Source of the DNA: Xylaria sp. FL1777
Lineage: Eukaryota; Ascomycota; Sordariomycetes; Xylariales; Xylariaceae
DNA: 64,000 nucleotides
Direction of reading: 5' to 3'
Assembly: GCA_022578965.1 (NCBI GenBank)
Contig: MU400628.1
Location: forward strand, 60,020 to 124,019
Shown in pieces: positions 1 to 12,703 of this stretch. The position numbers and the translations under genes were made by a program. Positions within the stretch are counted from its first letter, which is position 1. Each line of letters opens with the position of its first letter. The notes under the pieces are model-generated. The model was not told the DNA's origin and did not search any database. It worked only from the letters and a program-made list of their open reading frames with translations.

Positions 1-1202
1 ATCGATGAATCGCGAGATGCGATGCCGCGCCGTGCTTTGATTCGATAAAGCTCACATTCATAGCGTTGAGCAGGATCTGAGGCGTCACAGTGCCCCCGCT
101 GGCGATATGGTGCAATTCGTCCGAGAACGTGCCCAGTATATTCGTGCTCCGGCCCTCGGGGCAGAAGACGACCTCCCATCCGCCGCCCATGGGGATGATG
201 AAGGTGGAATCTTGGTCGTCGAAAGCAAAGCTGTACGCGTCCGGGCAAACGAACTTGGCATACTTGGAGTACATGCCCGGCTTGCAGACATCCGGGCTGT
301 TGTACTGCCCAGTACAGCAATCTCTGGGCTTGTGATTCAATGCGCAGGCGCTCATGCAAGGGTCGAAAACAGGCCGCTGTATATTGTCGTCTGGGTACGG
401 GTAAACGCCGTCACCTGGTTTGTCTGGCGGAAAAGCTTGCAAGTCCCAGGGGCACCAATCGGACAATTCTCGATTTGTTAATGTAGATTGGTATGGCATT
501 GGGTATGTGACATTAGTATAAGTCAATCCAGTTTGGCTCGGCGCGCTCAAAAACCCGGCAGTGGCAATGCATGTTGGGTTGACTAGATTTGGCGGGATGA
601 AGGTCGTGTTGTCTGCTGGATGGTAGACGATGCCCAAGGGTAGATTGTATCCATCGACCAAAGAGATGTCGTAGAATGTCTGCTCGCCTGTTACACCGCC
701 AGCGAGATTAAACTCAGCTAGAGTAGCCGGCGCGTCGCCCTGCCGCATGTGTAAGTGTCAGACGAAGAGGCGGGTTCAAACAAGCCGAGCCACTTACACC
801 GAACACGCAATCTAATTTTCCCAGGCAATCTCCTGTTTGGCACGTTGCCGTATCGCCACTAACGGTGCAATTCGTGCGACCCCATACTCTTCCAGCCCAA
901 GTCGGGCCAACAGTCAGGTTTTTAGATTTCCCTGGGCCGAGTTCAAACCCATGAGTTTCAGGGGCATCTCCGGCTTGAGATGCAATCCCAGGCCACAACA
1001 CTTCAGGACAGTTGTTGGTTACAATGAGTGGGATGGCTTTATCGCGCTTAGTGAGTGGCCGTGTTATACCTTTGACGGCTCGACTAGGCGAGAGATAGTC
1101 AAACTTGAACAGTTTGTGGTTACCTGGATATACAACCCCTGCTGCGGCCGGAAGACTAGATAGGAGCAACAGGGCTATACTCCATACCGTCACCCTCATC
1201 AT
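1..1202 (-). CDS. Thaumatin-like secreted protein (GH152 type), 3' end cut by window
   Basis: Two exons are visible, 1202-798 and 739-1; the intron 797-740 has a GTAAGT donor and a CAG acceptor and joins in phase 0. The start at 1202 (or 1199) directly precedes a hydrophobic stretch (WSIALLLLSSLPAAAG) that reads as a signal peptide; an in-frame ATG at 1244 would add 14 polar residues and seems less likely. After splicing the protein carries thaumatin hallmarks: VTNNCPEVLWPG near the N-terminus, FYDISLVDGYNLP, CCTGQYNSPDVCKP, CPDAYSFAFDD and VVFCP, with the many cysteines of the disulphide-rich fold. Fungal members are thought to act on beta-1,3-glucan or as cell-wall proteins; which applies here is not visible. 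The reading frame stays open to base 1, so the C-terminus, and any GPI or Ser/Thr-rich tail, lies outside the window. A GTGAGC at the far left could also be a further donor. Confidence 0.9.
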
Positions 1203-1244
1203 CGGATCGCCTTGACGGCTTCGGGACATGGACGGTTGGCGCAT

Positions 1245-2111
1245 GCTGGATCTTTTTTACGTGGTGTACGCTTTATGAGGGTGAATAAGTTGGCGAACGC
1301 TTTTGGTTGAGGGGCAGGAGAGGGAGTAATATAAATGGGGTCGGATTTGGCGCGTCGTTGAGCAGGTCGAGCAGCCGAATCATCGTCCGGCCCAAGAAAC
1401 GAGTATTTTTATATAAGTACCAGTTTGGTCCACACAGGACCGTCTTCGGTTGCCAACTGGTGCAAAAGGTGGTCTTGATGGATAGGGCAGTCGGCCGTGG
1501 CCGTCATCCATACATGAATATTATAATCGATCCGATGTTGGCGGCTTGTTGACACTTGGAGAACACACCGTCGATAATAAAGTTCAAGTATAGTACGGCT
1601 GTAGATGGCCGTGGTTAGGAACTGCTCTCTTGTCTTGGGCGCTGAGCCAAAAGTCTGAATAATAAAGACCAACCTATACAGGACAACGTGGAAACAGAGA
1701 GAGAAATAGACTCGGCACTACGAAATCGAATAAGATACCTCCGATAGGTAGACAGACAGGTCAAGTATGTATAGGGAAACAGGACGAAAAGATGGATATC
1801 AGCGAAAGCAATTGTCAATGATGGGGTGCGTGTTGACTGAAGTTGGAGCCATCATTAATAAAAGGGGTCTACCTATCTAAGTAGGTAGATAGAATTAGGT
1901 AAGAAATAGAAGAAGATAGCGGAAGACAACGATGCGCGACTGGAGAGTTACTCCCTGGATGCCTTGTGTTGACGTTGTTGCCGCCGCCAGGTGAAAGCGC
2001 ATCGGCGCTTCGCAGTTCAACAAATGACGTAGCGGCGATCGACCCTGTTTCTTGGTCAGGTACCGCCATTAAAGTTTACGTACCTGATCTAGGTACATGG
2101 CAGGAGGACTG
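1245..2111. other. Intergenic, no gene seen
   Basis: Upstream region of the thaumatin-like gene. Only short, unsupported open frames occur. It contains TACCTA/TAGGTA-rich short repeats around 1867-1895, of the kind found in most intergenic stretches of this window. Confidence 0.5.
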
Positions 2112-2298
2112 TGGGCCATTACTAACCTACGCATACATACATATGCTCCCGACAATAAATAATTAGGCCAAAGGCAGGGTAAAAGAATATTTCACTACAA
2201 CTATTTTAAAGCAATGATAATTATTACTTAAAATTTTTAAAAATTAAATTGTATAAAGCCAGAGTTTTGGTTTGTTGGAAGTATGTGGTAGTGGCCCA
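2112..2298. mobile_element. Short non-autonomous inverted-repeat element A
   Basis: The left end begins TGGGCCATTACTA and continues to CTCCCGACAATAA near 2147-2159. The right end, read on the other strand, begins TGGGCCACTACCACATAC and continues with TTCCAACAA. The two ends are diverged terminal inverted repeats around an AT-rich core of about 187 bp in all. No coding capacity is present. I could not settle the target-site duplication. It lies 22 bp from the similar element B. Confidence 0.5.
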
Positions 2299-2320
2299 TA
2301 GATATGGAGAGCTACCTAGG

Positions 2321-2559
2321 TATTACTACATACTTCCAACAATAAAAATTCAGGCCCAAGAGCCAAAATATTCATACACTCTAATAAAGCTAAAACCAGA
2401 TAAAAAATACGTAAATGGTTTAATTTAATTAGATATACCTTTGTACGATTATTTAATACAATTGAATATAAGTATACATATGAAGAGAGCCATTTGATAT
2501 CATGGCTCTTTGGTCTAGATTCTTATTGTCGGGAGTAGGTATGTGGTGATGGCCCCCCA
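2321..2559. mobile_element. Short non-autonomous inverted-repeat element B
   Basis: The left end reads TACTACATACTTCCAACAATAA. The right end, read on the opposite strand, is GGGGGGCCATCACCACATAC followed by CTACTCCCGACAATAA. Both arms then continue through a CCAAG/CCAAAG and GAGCC motif, so the arms match over roughly 40-50 bp with gaps and substitutions. The core is AT-rich and noncoding. Element A shares the same terminal motifs, so both belong to one MITE-like family. Confidence 0.5.
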
Positions 2560-3187
2560 TACATACAGGTATCATCATATCGCCTTCTGGCGTACCGGTA
2601 TGCCCTGCTCGCTATCACGTGGGAGTTATGTCGACTCTCGTCTACATGTAACTTACGGAGTAAATATGTTCCTGCCTAAGTGACTTACTCTTATCTACAT
2701 CCTGTAACTGATACTTAAAGTATCGAAAAATACTTGATGACATGAATGTAAACAACCGCCAGAAATGGTTATTACTTCACAAGGTCGCAAAAAGTACGCG
2801 ACTGCGCGTACATACCAACTGTCGACTAAAGAGAGCCTTCGTCTCACGAAAGGCTAACGAATTCTTGATGTCTTGGAAAATTGCCTCATGTTTAACTGTT
2901 TAACAGATCGATCCACCTTGGTGGCCTTTTTGTCCTGAGATCCTCTTCATCAATCGTCCACTCATTCAGACTAGACATATCGTTGCAGATCTACCTGCAA
3001 CGGAAGAAAACGCTATTTCTCCAGAGGTGGTATTCCAGGGTTCAATATATGGGACGAGTCCGTCTGTGGACCATCATGCATCATTGTGCTGCGCGCAGAG
3101 GTATCAGTGAGTAACGTAACAGAAATTTATGTCGAAAAAAATCAGAATCGTCCATTCCGCTATGCAATTCTTCCCAATCCGCCTTGT
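2560..3187. other. Intergenic, no gene seen
   Basis: Region downstream of the Hsp70-like gene. No open frame or structured element I can support; it should contain that gene's 3' UTR. Confidence 0.4.
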
Positions 3188-5636
3188 TCACCTAAATCGA
3201 GATCGGCATCGACCCATTACTTCTCCTTGGCAAACCAGCTCAGCACTGAACTCGGATCCGTCTAGCGTTAGGTAGATATCAAAGTACACTCGGTAAAATG
3301 TACCTTGGGGAGTATCCATGCGTTCGAAGTCTTTCTCTAGATTCTTTCGTGACAGGTCCGACGTTAGAGTAACAACCTCCTTTATACCTGTAATGCTGTT
3401 AGTATACAAAATAAAAAGATTGAATTTGAGCGGGCACTTACGGGGATCTTTGGTATATTCAGGGCACACATCGTCGTCACACGCATAAAGGATATCTTCG
3501 TACATGAGGGTAGCACCGGGGGCCACTTGTCGGAAGAACGATACCTTGACAGGTTCACCAATCTTGACCTTCTGGCCCTTTTGCACGAATATTTGGCGAG
3601 TGAACTTGCATCGGTCCTTGCCGTCAAGGGATGGTACACGGTACGCCTCGGGGTGGTAACCCTCCTTGAACGGCTGAAGTGTAGCCATGAGGTAGTGCCG
3701 ACGAGCAACACGGTGCGTGATAACCCGCTCTGTGATGCCAGCAGTAACGGCACCCTTTACAATAGCAGCAACCGAATCCATTGGCCGTACCACCTTGGAC
3801 TGGAACTGGGGAGGCACGTGAAGTTTGATCTGCTGGAAAAGGTACTCGGAAGCACCGAAGCCACCTACTACGAGGATGTTCTGTAATGTTCGGTTCTGCG
3901 CCTGGATAGCGATGATTTGGTTCCTAACAAGCTCCAGAATCCGATTGACGACGGGCTCAAAGCACTGCAGAATCTCCTCGTTCGTAAATGTCATGTAACC
4001 TTCTTCGATTCCTGCCTCTGGAAATTCGGCCTCGATACCTACGTCAACCGCCCACTTCTGTCCGTTGTTTCGGAAGTCCGCTTTGATTCGGTTCTCAAAG
4101 TCCATGATACACTTGGCATAAACACGGCCGGCGGTCTTGGATCCATCTGGTAGCTTCATCTTCCGGATCTTGGTTCGTAGAATATTGCTAAAATTCCTGT
4201 TGAGGGCGGTTGAGCCGCATGAGTCACCAGAACCTGCCGTGCACTCCGCCACGGTAAAAGGATTCTCATCTTCGACTTCGTAAGCGATCAAATCCACAGT
4301 ACCACCACCACAATCGACAATGAGAATAGCGTCGTGGACCTTGAGGTTGAGAAGGCCAGTCTTGGCGCAGAAAAGGGATGCAGCTTCGGGCTCGCTAACC
4401 AGGGTTAGTCGGTTATCATTCTCGTCTCGCAGGAATCCAGCTTGGATAGCAGCTGCTCTCGTAGCAGCCTTGCCAGCATCATTCCAGATGGCGGGAACAG
4501 TTAAATAGTAACGAATGTTGCGTTCCTCTCTGTTAAAGACCTCACCAAGTGTCTTCTGGAGAGCTGCTCTCATGGCCTGTCGCAACTTGAATAGGTAATC
4601 GGCAGCAACATCAATTTCAGACTTTCCTGGCGGCAGCGGTGGCAAGTTGATAGGGTCAATGTATGTGTTCCCGGACAGCATTAGCTGAAGCTTAAACCAC
4701 TCGACCTTTTGAACTCCGGGTTTGGGGTACCCCGTTGGCGCCAAAGCATCAGCGATATCGGGTCCCCATCCAACAACTTTTTGGTACTGGTCGTAATATA
4801 GTACGGTGGGAATCTTGACCATGTCAGTCGGCCTCAGCAAACACTCTAGAATCTTGGTTGCATACCTTCTGTTTGGTGTAAGATCCTGCCCCTGGCCATT
4901 CTGTGATGATATCTTCTTTGGCCTCGTTGTTCGTCGCAAAGGCAAATGCGACACCGGAGAATGTGGTGCCCTAAAACGGTCAGGTATCCAGCATAGATCT
5001 ACGGGGAATTGAGCGACATACGAAATCGATGCCAACAATCAGTTGGGCCTTGCTTCGGCTGTTGCCCTCCACCTCGGCAGCCGGCCGCCCGTATGAACCC
5101 ATGGCATTGGAGGGCTGTTGCTGCGGGGCGGGCGCGGGCTGCGCGTAGGCTGCGGGAGGATAGCCCGGCGGGCCGCCCTGACCGCCGGGGGCGGGTTGTG
5201 CGCCAGGCGGCATATGCATCGTGGGAGGATAGCCCGAGACGGGAGCGCCGGTGTTGATGGGGGGAGGCCCGCCAACCATCTGGGAGGGCGGGGTACGCGT
5301 CGGGTTCTGGGTGAGGGGGCTCGTGCGGCCGACGGGCTGCTGAGGGCCGGCCTGGAAATTGGGCGTGTAGCTGGGGGGACGAGGTCCAGCGCCGGGGTGG
5401 TTCATTATCGGGAGGCTCGCCTGGGAGGACGAGGCGATGGAGGCGACCGCGGGCGCGGGGCCAGGCTGACTCGTTGGTGGTGGAATCTGCGATGGGGCAG
5501 CGCCCGGCGGGTAGGCCTGCGTGATTTGCGGAGGAGGGGTAGAGTTGGCGGGCGGATGGTCCGAAGGGGGGATGCTGGCGGTCGACTTCCGTTTACCTAG
5601 TCCGAAGCCCTTAAAGCGGGAATTCAGAGAATTCAT
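3188..5636 (-). CDS. Hsp70 superfamily ATPase (fungal HSPA12-like) with Pro-rich N-terminal extension
   Basis: Four exons: 5636-5022, 4970-4866, 4813-3442 and 3387-3188, giving 763 residues. Introns are 51, 52 and 54 bp with GTATGT, GTATGC and GTAAGT donors. The first 190 or so residues are low-complexity and rich in Pro, Gly, Gln and Ala. The ATPase then starts with VGIDFGTTFSGVAFAF (phosphate 1; the first exon junction falls inside it), followed by ILIVDCGGGTVDLI (phosphate 2) and ILVVGGFGASEYL (adenosine motif). This order is that of the actin/Hsp70 fold. The canonical substrate-binding domain of Hsp70 is not recognisable, as in the HSPA12-like group. The client and role of the fungal members are unknown. 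The 54-bp intron has no stop and keeps frame, so the last two exons also read as one open frame; splicing is preferred because it has a GTAAGT donor, a CTAAC-like branch and a CAG acceptor. Confidence 0.88.
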
Positions 5637-8600
5637 AAGGGAGGAAAAAGAGAGGAAGGGGAGGAGGAAGAGGACAGACGGGTCGGGGGCGGGATAATTG
5701 AAGTAGAAGAAGGAAAGACTGAGCGAGTGGTGGATTGAAGGAGACGAGGCGGGCTGGCGGGCGGGCTGGTGGGCTGGGCTGGGCTAGGCTGGGCTCTGCG
5801 TCTTCTACTACTGCGTGCTGCTGGCGCCGAGAGTGCTTGGTGGCCGCTTGGGTCTGCTCTGGGGGGGATGCGGTGTCTATCTTGACGGTCTGTCTGACTC
5901 GGGCAGGGGACAAAGGGACAAGACGAGGGGCGTGGGCGGCGGAAGGGGGCTTGGTCAGGTTGGGCTTGCTTGGCGACAAAGTCCTTCCCTTGTCCCTTTT
6001 CTACTACACTTCCTACACTAGTACAATGGTAGTAGGTCTATGTACGTACGCTGTACTACGTAGGTAGTAGGTAGGTCTTGTAGTCTCCAACCTCAAGGTA
6101 CCATACTTATAGTGCACCCAAGCGATGTAGCGTCCGATTCGTTCTAACTGTATCAGCTCATAGTTGTACAACAGCAACACGGCACAGCACTAGTGTTTTG
6201 CAGTCTGCTTCGTTCTTTTCTAGTTTTTTCTTCGAGTCCGAAATTTTGTTGAAGATGTTGGGTTTGAAGGAGAAGATGGGGTGGGATGAAATTTAGAAGG
6301 AGACGTCGGGTAGTTTTGAGTCCTGTGGATCCAAATCAACTTCGTACCCAAGTAGATACATACCACAGTACGCAGTGTACCTACCTGTATTAGAAACAGT
6401 GCTGTTGAGTTGGGTAGCAGTGTACCTGGTATTGGGAGTTCTGGGCTGCAGGTCGTAGGGCATCGAAGTCCTACCAAGAACCGGATAGTGCTTCAGTATG
6501 TCCCTGGCAGCAATAAGGCAAGATGACGGTAACTGGCCTCCAGCTACATGTACGGGTGCTAAATTGATTAAGTACTTACCGTACCTAGCGTATATAGCCT
6601 CTGCTGCAGTGCTGATAGCGCAGTACTTACAACGGCTCCTAGCACTTGGAAAGAGATAACCTCGTAGGTACATTTTTCGCTGGGTGAGAAAATAGCGTAC
6701 GGAGTAGCTGATGCCGATCAATCACGCTTCTTTGTCCCACTACTGCGTAAGTGCCCACTATGGCTAGACGATTGCACTTAGGCGGATGGCAGTGCTAGCA
6801 AGGCTGAACAGTGAAGGGCCTAAGAATACCTACGCTAAGGCCCCTGTAGTTTGATTATTCTTTTGAGTGAGAAAGCAGAGTTCTACAGGTATCTCAGATT
6901 TCTAGTCCTACGAATTTTGTATCTTGCACACGTGTACACGGAGGGAACAGTTGCCTAAGGGCTCGTGTTGTAATTACCTGGAGGGAGTAGGAAGAAAAGA
7001 AAGAGCCATGAAGGCTATACTTATAGTAAAACATGCTGACAGTGCTCTTGAGAGGTTGCTGATGAAGCTAAGTAACGTCGTAGTGTAGTTATTACATAGA
7101 TCTTGTCAACAGGTGGAGTAGAGTGGCGTGGTTCTAATTATCGCAACATACCTACACTAAGTACCAAGCAGCGTTCACAATCCTTTCGTACGATAATAAA
7201 CTCCGAGCCACTCACACACGATGCCCAGACAAGGTAGAGAAGGGCTGCTTCGGCTGCTTGGTAGTTTTTCAAAGACTCTTTATAAATCCGTAGAACTAGG
7301 AGGACTAATAGACTTATTTAAGTAGTCATATGATAGCTAGGACTTCCATGACTTACCTATGTACGAAAGACTAGACAAGCTTAGATGCCACGTTTAATTT
7401 GTAGCTGATTGTCTGCTACCTAAGTACCTAGACATGGAAACATATCTAGGTATCCAGCCTGTGCGACTTCACTTATACCGTAGAATCACAACGGACATCG
7501 AAGATTTATAATACAACCCGACTTTACAAGTAACGCCGAAAGTATTTAATGAAGTAGCACAGCAATTTCGAGCGACTAGGCTGCAAACGTTTCTTCAGGT
7601 TTTCTCAAACAGACAAAGTCCTCAGTGCAGCATTGTTGACACAGGCTATTACTCACAAACAAATATGAGATGTTCGGACTGGCGGTGTAAAGGCTACTAC
7701 ACTTCTAGGATAGCTCAGGTACAGAGAACTGAGTCCCAGAGCAAGAACAGTAGGCAAATTTCGGCACAGATTACAAACCTGAATAGTGTGGGCTCCGTAT
7801 TTTACCCACTGCGCCGAATTAGACAACCCCGCCACGGCCGCCTACTAGATAATTGCAACCAACATTGAATCAATCCACTTATCATTTGTTACACTGCCTA
7901 AGGTACACCACCAGAGTAACATACTAGACGGGGCTCGTGATTCACAAAAGCAAATTATTTTTCAATCTCATAGGTGCGCCTGAGGAAGTAGCTGACTAGA
8001 AGCAAAGCACGACCATTCAGAGAGGTAATAATATAATCATAGGATGTAAGTAAATATCTACCTCCACGTGCTTAAGCTTGAGAATACCCCGCTTAACGCA
8101 CCAAAATTAATTGTTCAACTGCACTTTAATGAGTGGGGTAGTGGGAAACGAGGCTCAGCTATGTACCCAACACTAAATAGCGAGCTCAGCCCCCCCTTCG
8201 GGGTAAAGGTACCCGCGCTAAGGCAGGTGATTCACTCAGCCACAAGTACCAGAGTAGGGGTCCTCTTCCGTAACATAGTCCCAGGTTGTCCGATTCCTAA
8301 TCATCGGCACGTACACTAGCCATACACATGGAGCAAATCAAGATCAATACTAAATTAGTTCACCTAGCGATAAATGCTTAATTCGGCGAACTAGTCCAAC
8401 AAGTGAGCATGGCGTCAAAAGATGTAGTATAACTGCACTTTCTACCTACCTATCTACCTGTACCTGGTGTTAAGTAAGCAAGGATTTCCCCAATCTTATG
8501 GTTGTGCGCCTGCTTTTTGGAGACTGCAAATGGCCCCCGATGGGCCAAGTTGCCCTTTGATATGTAACTTGGGCGCTCGATAGTGGCATCTAGGCCAGAT

Positions 8601-11600
8601 CCATTTGGGGGCCGCTGGCCATCGAGCTGACGGAATCTAAGCAGCCGCACGGAACTGTAACAATCCGGGGTGTTACTAGTGCATTGTAGGTACCAAGTTG
8701 ATGGTTCAGCTATGTAGAGATTCAAAGGGGTCCAGGTTTTTCGACGTCGTCATCGCATGGGAAACAGGACGAAAGTTCGGCGCGAATGGCCATACGAACC
8801 TCTCGTCCAGCTTACTTACACGAGAACATCATGCTGAGGACACATTCGGTCCCGGAGAGAGAACAGGTTACCTACATTCACAACAAAGGCAAGCCGACGT
8901 TTCAGCTTCGCGTCTCCAACACACCACAAAGTGTAGGTAGTCTGCTTACGGGGTGTCATCAGAGAAGCGTGGTGGAAGTACCTGGGGAAATTGGCCACTC
9001 GGCGTTCCCGCTCCAGCGTTGTATCTACACCATGCCATGCGTGAGCAGGCCAAGGACGCATCATCAAACCCTCCTGCCGCTGTGATTGGATCTCAGCTGA
9101 GGTGCTGCTATCCAGCCTGCTGTGACGCGGCAAATTCTACTATAGGTGCTCGCTTGATTAACTGGGGACGCGATGATGACGATTACCGTTGTGATGGCAC
9201 CCTGAAAGGCGACATACCTACATAAGAACTGCAGTTTTAGAGCTGTCAAATGATAATCCCCCTTGTCGGCGAGGCTCTTACATTCTTTGCTTCTTACATG
9301 ACATCCTGTTGGCAGCCCTAACCCCTGATTCTGACATCCCATCCGGAATCAATCTCACTCATAATGCGATCGATGGAACAAATCTTCACTACTGTAAGAT
9401 CTAGCTTTTGGTTTCCTCGGTCGCTTCTGGTGTTGGTAATGGCTCAACTTCGCATTAACACGCTTTATATCAAACCTACCTGAAGCAACGGTGATTAGTA
9501 TTCACCCCTCTCTCCACAACCCACACAACAAAACAAAAGCCCGTAAATTGTGTATGTGATGAGTTGCTGGCGATGCCGTTCATTTTTCTCGCTAGCGTTG
9601 CTACCAGGTTGGGGTTGAACGAGTTAGTGATGGCAGAGATATACACCTGTTTTTAATTGAAGTGATACAACTTCAAAGGTGCCTTGGAACCAAGCAGCAG
9701 TTCTTATGATGAATATACTACCTATATAGTTTGGATCATTCACCTAGATAATATGAACCTGCAGAGTACTTATAAGTTGATGAAGAAAACTCTTCCTTAA
9801 TCTAAATGCCTAGTATTGAGTCTTAAAAGGTACGAATCCGAGTAGCCTTCTGTTGATGTTAGAGTTATTCTACCAATCAATAATACCGTTGTCAATGTCT
9901 ATATATGAATACGTAATTTTGTAGCTCCCATCGTAGAAACGTGAAACCGTTCTTGATCTCTGTCTACTGACTCGTTGCTGTAAATCTTCTACTTGCTTAA
10001 GACGTAAAACGACACACTTCGTTCGTATATCTCTACCCGCATGTTGAGAACGATGCGACTTTTCTCTTGTGAAGTGTATTAGATTGCCCGCTCGGTATTC
10101 CTAGCTCACGTTTTCAAAATCCTATTCCAGGAAGCGCAAAGGAAATTTGAACACCGACAGCAGTAATAGCTCGACGTTATCTACACACTGTTGAGCTACG
10201 TCTTCTGTAGCATGGAGACCGTGGCTATGGCGATGAATCTAAGACCAGAGTAAAGTGGCATAGGTGCATGCATCTCCTAAAACTGTCGGAGATTGACTTA
10301 CGGGAGCAAGAGGGGCCTACGCGGCTAGTCTGATGGCTCAAGACGCTTCGGCACTCCGAGGAGCACCATCTACTTATTTCACACTTCAACAACCAATATC
10401 TATATACGTCTACTCGTCAAAATGCACTGTCGAATAAAAAAGCACGCGCAAAGACGGGAATCAGCCATTAACACTTAGCTAGGCCACCTGGTCTGAAGCT
10501 TCCTCAATGATGGTCGTGAGCTCCCTTCTTAGGTTCCTCAGAGACCACAGACATGACTGTCGATAGCTTCATTACATATATAGGCCTTGAGCACCATGGA
10601 TTCCAGCGACGTGGAGAATTGGCTACGGCGACAATTGTTTCGCTTACATATCGCCGACATTGAACTTAAACAGTCTTGTGTAATGATACTCAAAGTTTGA
10701 TTATGATAATCCAGATTTTGAGGGGTTAGATATACGACTAGGCAGTCTTGTTGCTCTCTTGTAATATCCGTGAGTAGTTGAAAGGGGTCAAGGATATCGC
10801 GAGCCTCGGAAATAGTTCAATAGATGATCTATTACGAGGTCTTCCTTGGGAGCTGCACGCTACGCATGAGACTCTTGATACCCACTTGAAGTATACATAT
10901 CCTATGCAGCTTCTGTTCCACGCTTAGTTCATTGTGATTCGGAAAAACAGATAACTGACCTTAAGATACCAATTGAGTAGCTGATCAAGAGGTTCGGCTT
11001 ACTTAATAGGTGTAACGGAAGACTCAAGGACGGTAATATCGTCTGATGAACCGTAAGAATACTCAATAGGGCGACGTTATAATATCCCTGAGGTCCAACT
11101 ATCACGACTACCCTCCGTATCGTCACAAGGTCCCTTCCAGGCCCAAAGTGTCGTAGAACCAGTGCGCTTGCATTCAACCAGCTGCCTATAACTTATCATT
11201 GAGCAGCTGACACGTCGGGATGAGGCGAAGAAACTAGGCCAGGTTGAAGAGAGTGATGAAAGTCTTGTTGACTTGTCACCAAGAAGCTCTGAATAGGGCC
11301 GATGCCGCACTGTTTTTAACAAGGACAGGAGTGACACAATTGTCACCTTATATAAATCGCAGCAGGCCATAGAGCGTAGATACTAGGAAGTATTTCGGCA
11401 ATTGGAATTGAGAAACAAAATGTGGAATTTCCTAAATCTCGCTGACTTGGTCAACGGTGGCATCACGACTTGCCACTACATTTGGACTTCAGTAAGGCCT
11501 AGGAGAAGATGAGATGTCGCAGGGTAAGTGGAATGACGACTGATAACCTAGTAGGAGCAACTTTGTGAAGATAGAAGAGCTGCCGCTTGGTACTCGCGTG

Positions 11601-12089
11601 GATCTAGGTAATGTGAGCGGGAAATAGTAACAAGGGTCAGAGCACGTGTAAAGTTGGTTTCAAGATTACTATATAACTAGTTTGTATTTTTTTTCTTTCA
11701 CTCGCTTAACATTCAACATATTAGATGTTATCACGTAAGTGGAACTTATTTAGTTGCTGATCCCTTCAATCCAAACAACACATCTTCCCTGAACATTAAT
11801 TTCTTTCTTTTTCTACAAAATCGTCGTAAATAGAATGGGCCTCCGAATTCCATCAGGTAACCTACAACCTGAAATCTATCAGTGATTGTTTTAATCTTTG
11901 TATTGCATACTATAGTCGTATGACTTTTGATATGAGTATGGAGTGATGACTAAATGCCAACCGATTACATTCTCAGCCCCTGCTCTGCTTACATGTATAA
12001 CCCCAACTACACATCTCCCTCATAGTCCTACCCGTATCACGTATCTTGGTCTGCATAAATACCTATATCATCATTTCATCTGTAGGCGT
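5637..12089. other. Gene-poor intergenic region of about 6.4 kb
   Basis: 5637-6060 is the purine/pyrimidine-skewed leader and promoter side of the Hsp70-like gene. Beyond that only short, mutually overlapping open frames occur (the longest, 6293-6721 minus, would code 142 residues), none with a recognisable motif, a signal peptide or plausible splice-linked partners. TACCTA/TAGGTA repeats are scattered. A plus-strand frame around 9917-11513 is discussed under findings, but its stop density is close to random. I support no gene here. Confidence 0.5.
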
Positions 12090-12703
12090 ATGGCGGCAGA
12101 AACCAGCAAAGACGCGCTTGTACGCGCAATCGATAATGCGGACGAAAACACGCTACGCGCTGTCCTGAAGTCTATGTGTCAGGGTTCGGAAGTATGTCGC
12201 AATGAGGCCATCAATAGGATGCTGGTGTCGCGGAAGCATGAAATTATAGAATTATCCGACTCGTCCGACAACGATACCCAAAAGAAGCAGAACAAGAAGC
12301 AGAAGACAGTCGATGTCATCCTGGAATCGAGGTTCGAGAAATGTGAGAACTGCAAGAAGACTTACGATGTCACGCTCAACAATGATGAAGCGTGTCAGAC
12401 ACATAAGGGTTAGCTACCAATCGGGTCTTCCCCTCTCTCTACCTGTGCAGTTGATCAAATACTGACACGTACGCTGTCATGTTACTAGGTACACTTGATA
12501 TCGACTATGAATACTTCTGGGAGGATGATGAGCTTCAGAATGATGTCTACCCAGTTGATCCCGAGACGGACTGGCGACGTGAAGAGTGGCCGGAAGGGTT
12601 TACGTGGACTTGTTGTGAGGCGCACGGCGATGGCAAACCCTGTCGGATTATGAGGCACATTCCCAAGAAACCCAAGAGACAATTGAGTTTGATTCCAACT
12701 TGA
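12090..12703 (+). CDS. Small two-exon protein with paired Cys/His motifs, function unknown
   Basis: Exons 12090-12408 and 12489-12703 give 177 residues. The 80-bp intron starts GTTAGC and ends CTAG; the nearer CAG acceptor would run into a stop, so the later one is chosen. The start at 12090 begins MAAETSKDALV; an upstream in-frame ATG at 11943 would add 49 residues of poor quality. Residues 1-55 look helical. A short acidic and then Lys-rich stretch follows (LSDSSDND, KKQNKKQK; possibly a nuclear signal). Next comes CENCKKTYDVTLNNDEACQTH, a C-x2-C ... C-x2-H arrangement broken only by the exon junction, and after about 30 acidic, aromatic residues a WTCCEAHGDGKPC segment and RHIP. The spacing suggests one or two zinc sites shared across both exons. 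I recall similar uncharacterised fungal proteins but cannot name a family, and a role should not be inferred. Confidence 0.72.

Noticed and set aside
5118..5600. 160-codon Arg/Gly-rich plus-strand frame
   Set aside because: Antisense shadow of the proline-rich N-terminal coding region of the Hsp70-like gene.
6293..6721. 142-codon minus-strand frame
   Set aside because: Unrelated to any family I know, Tyr/Arg-rich through TAGGTA-type repeats; likely a chance frame.
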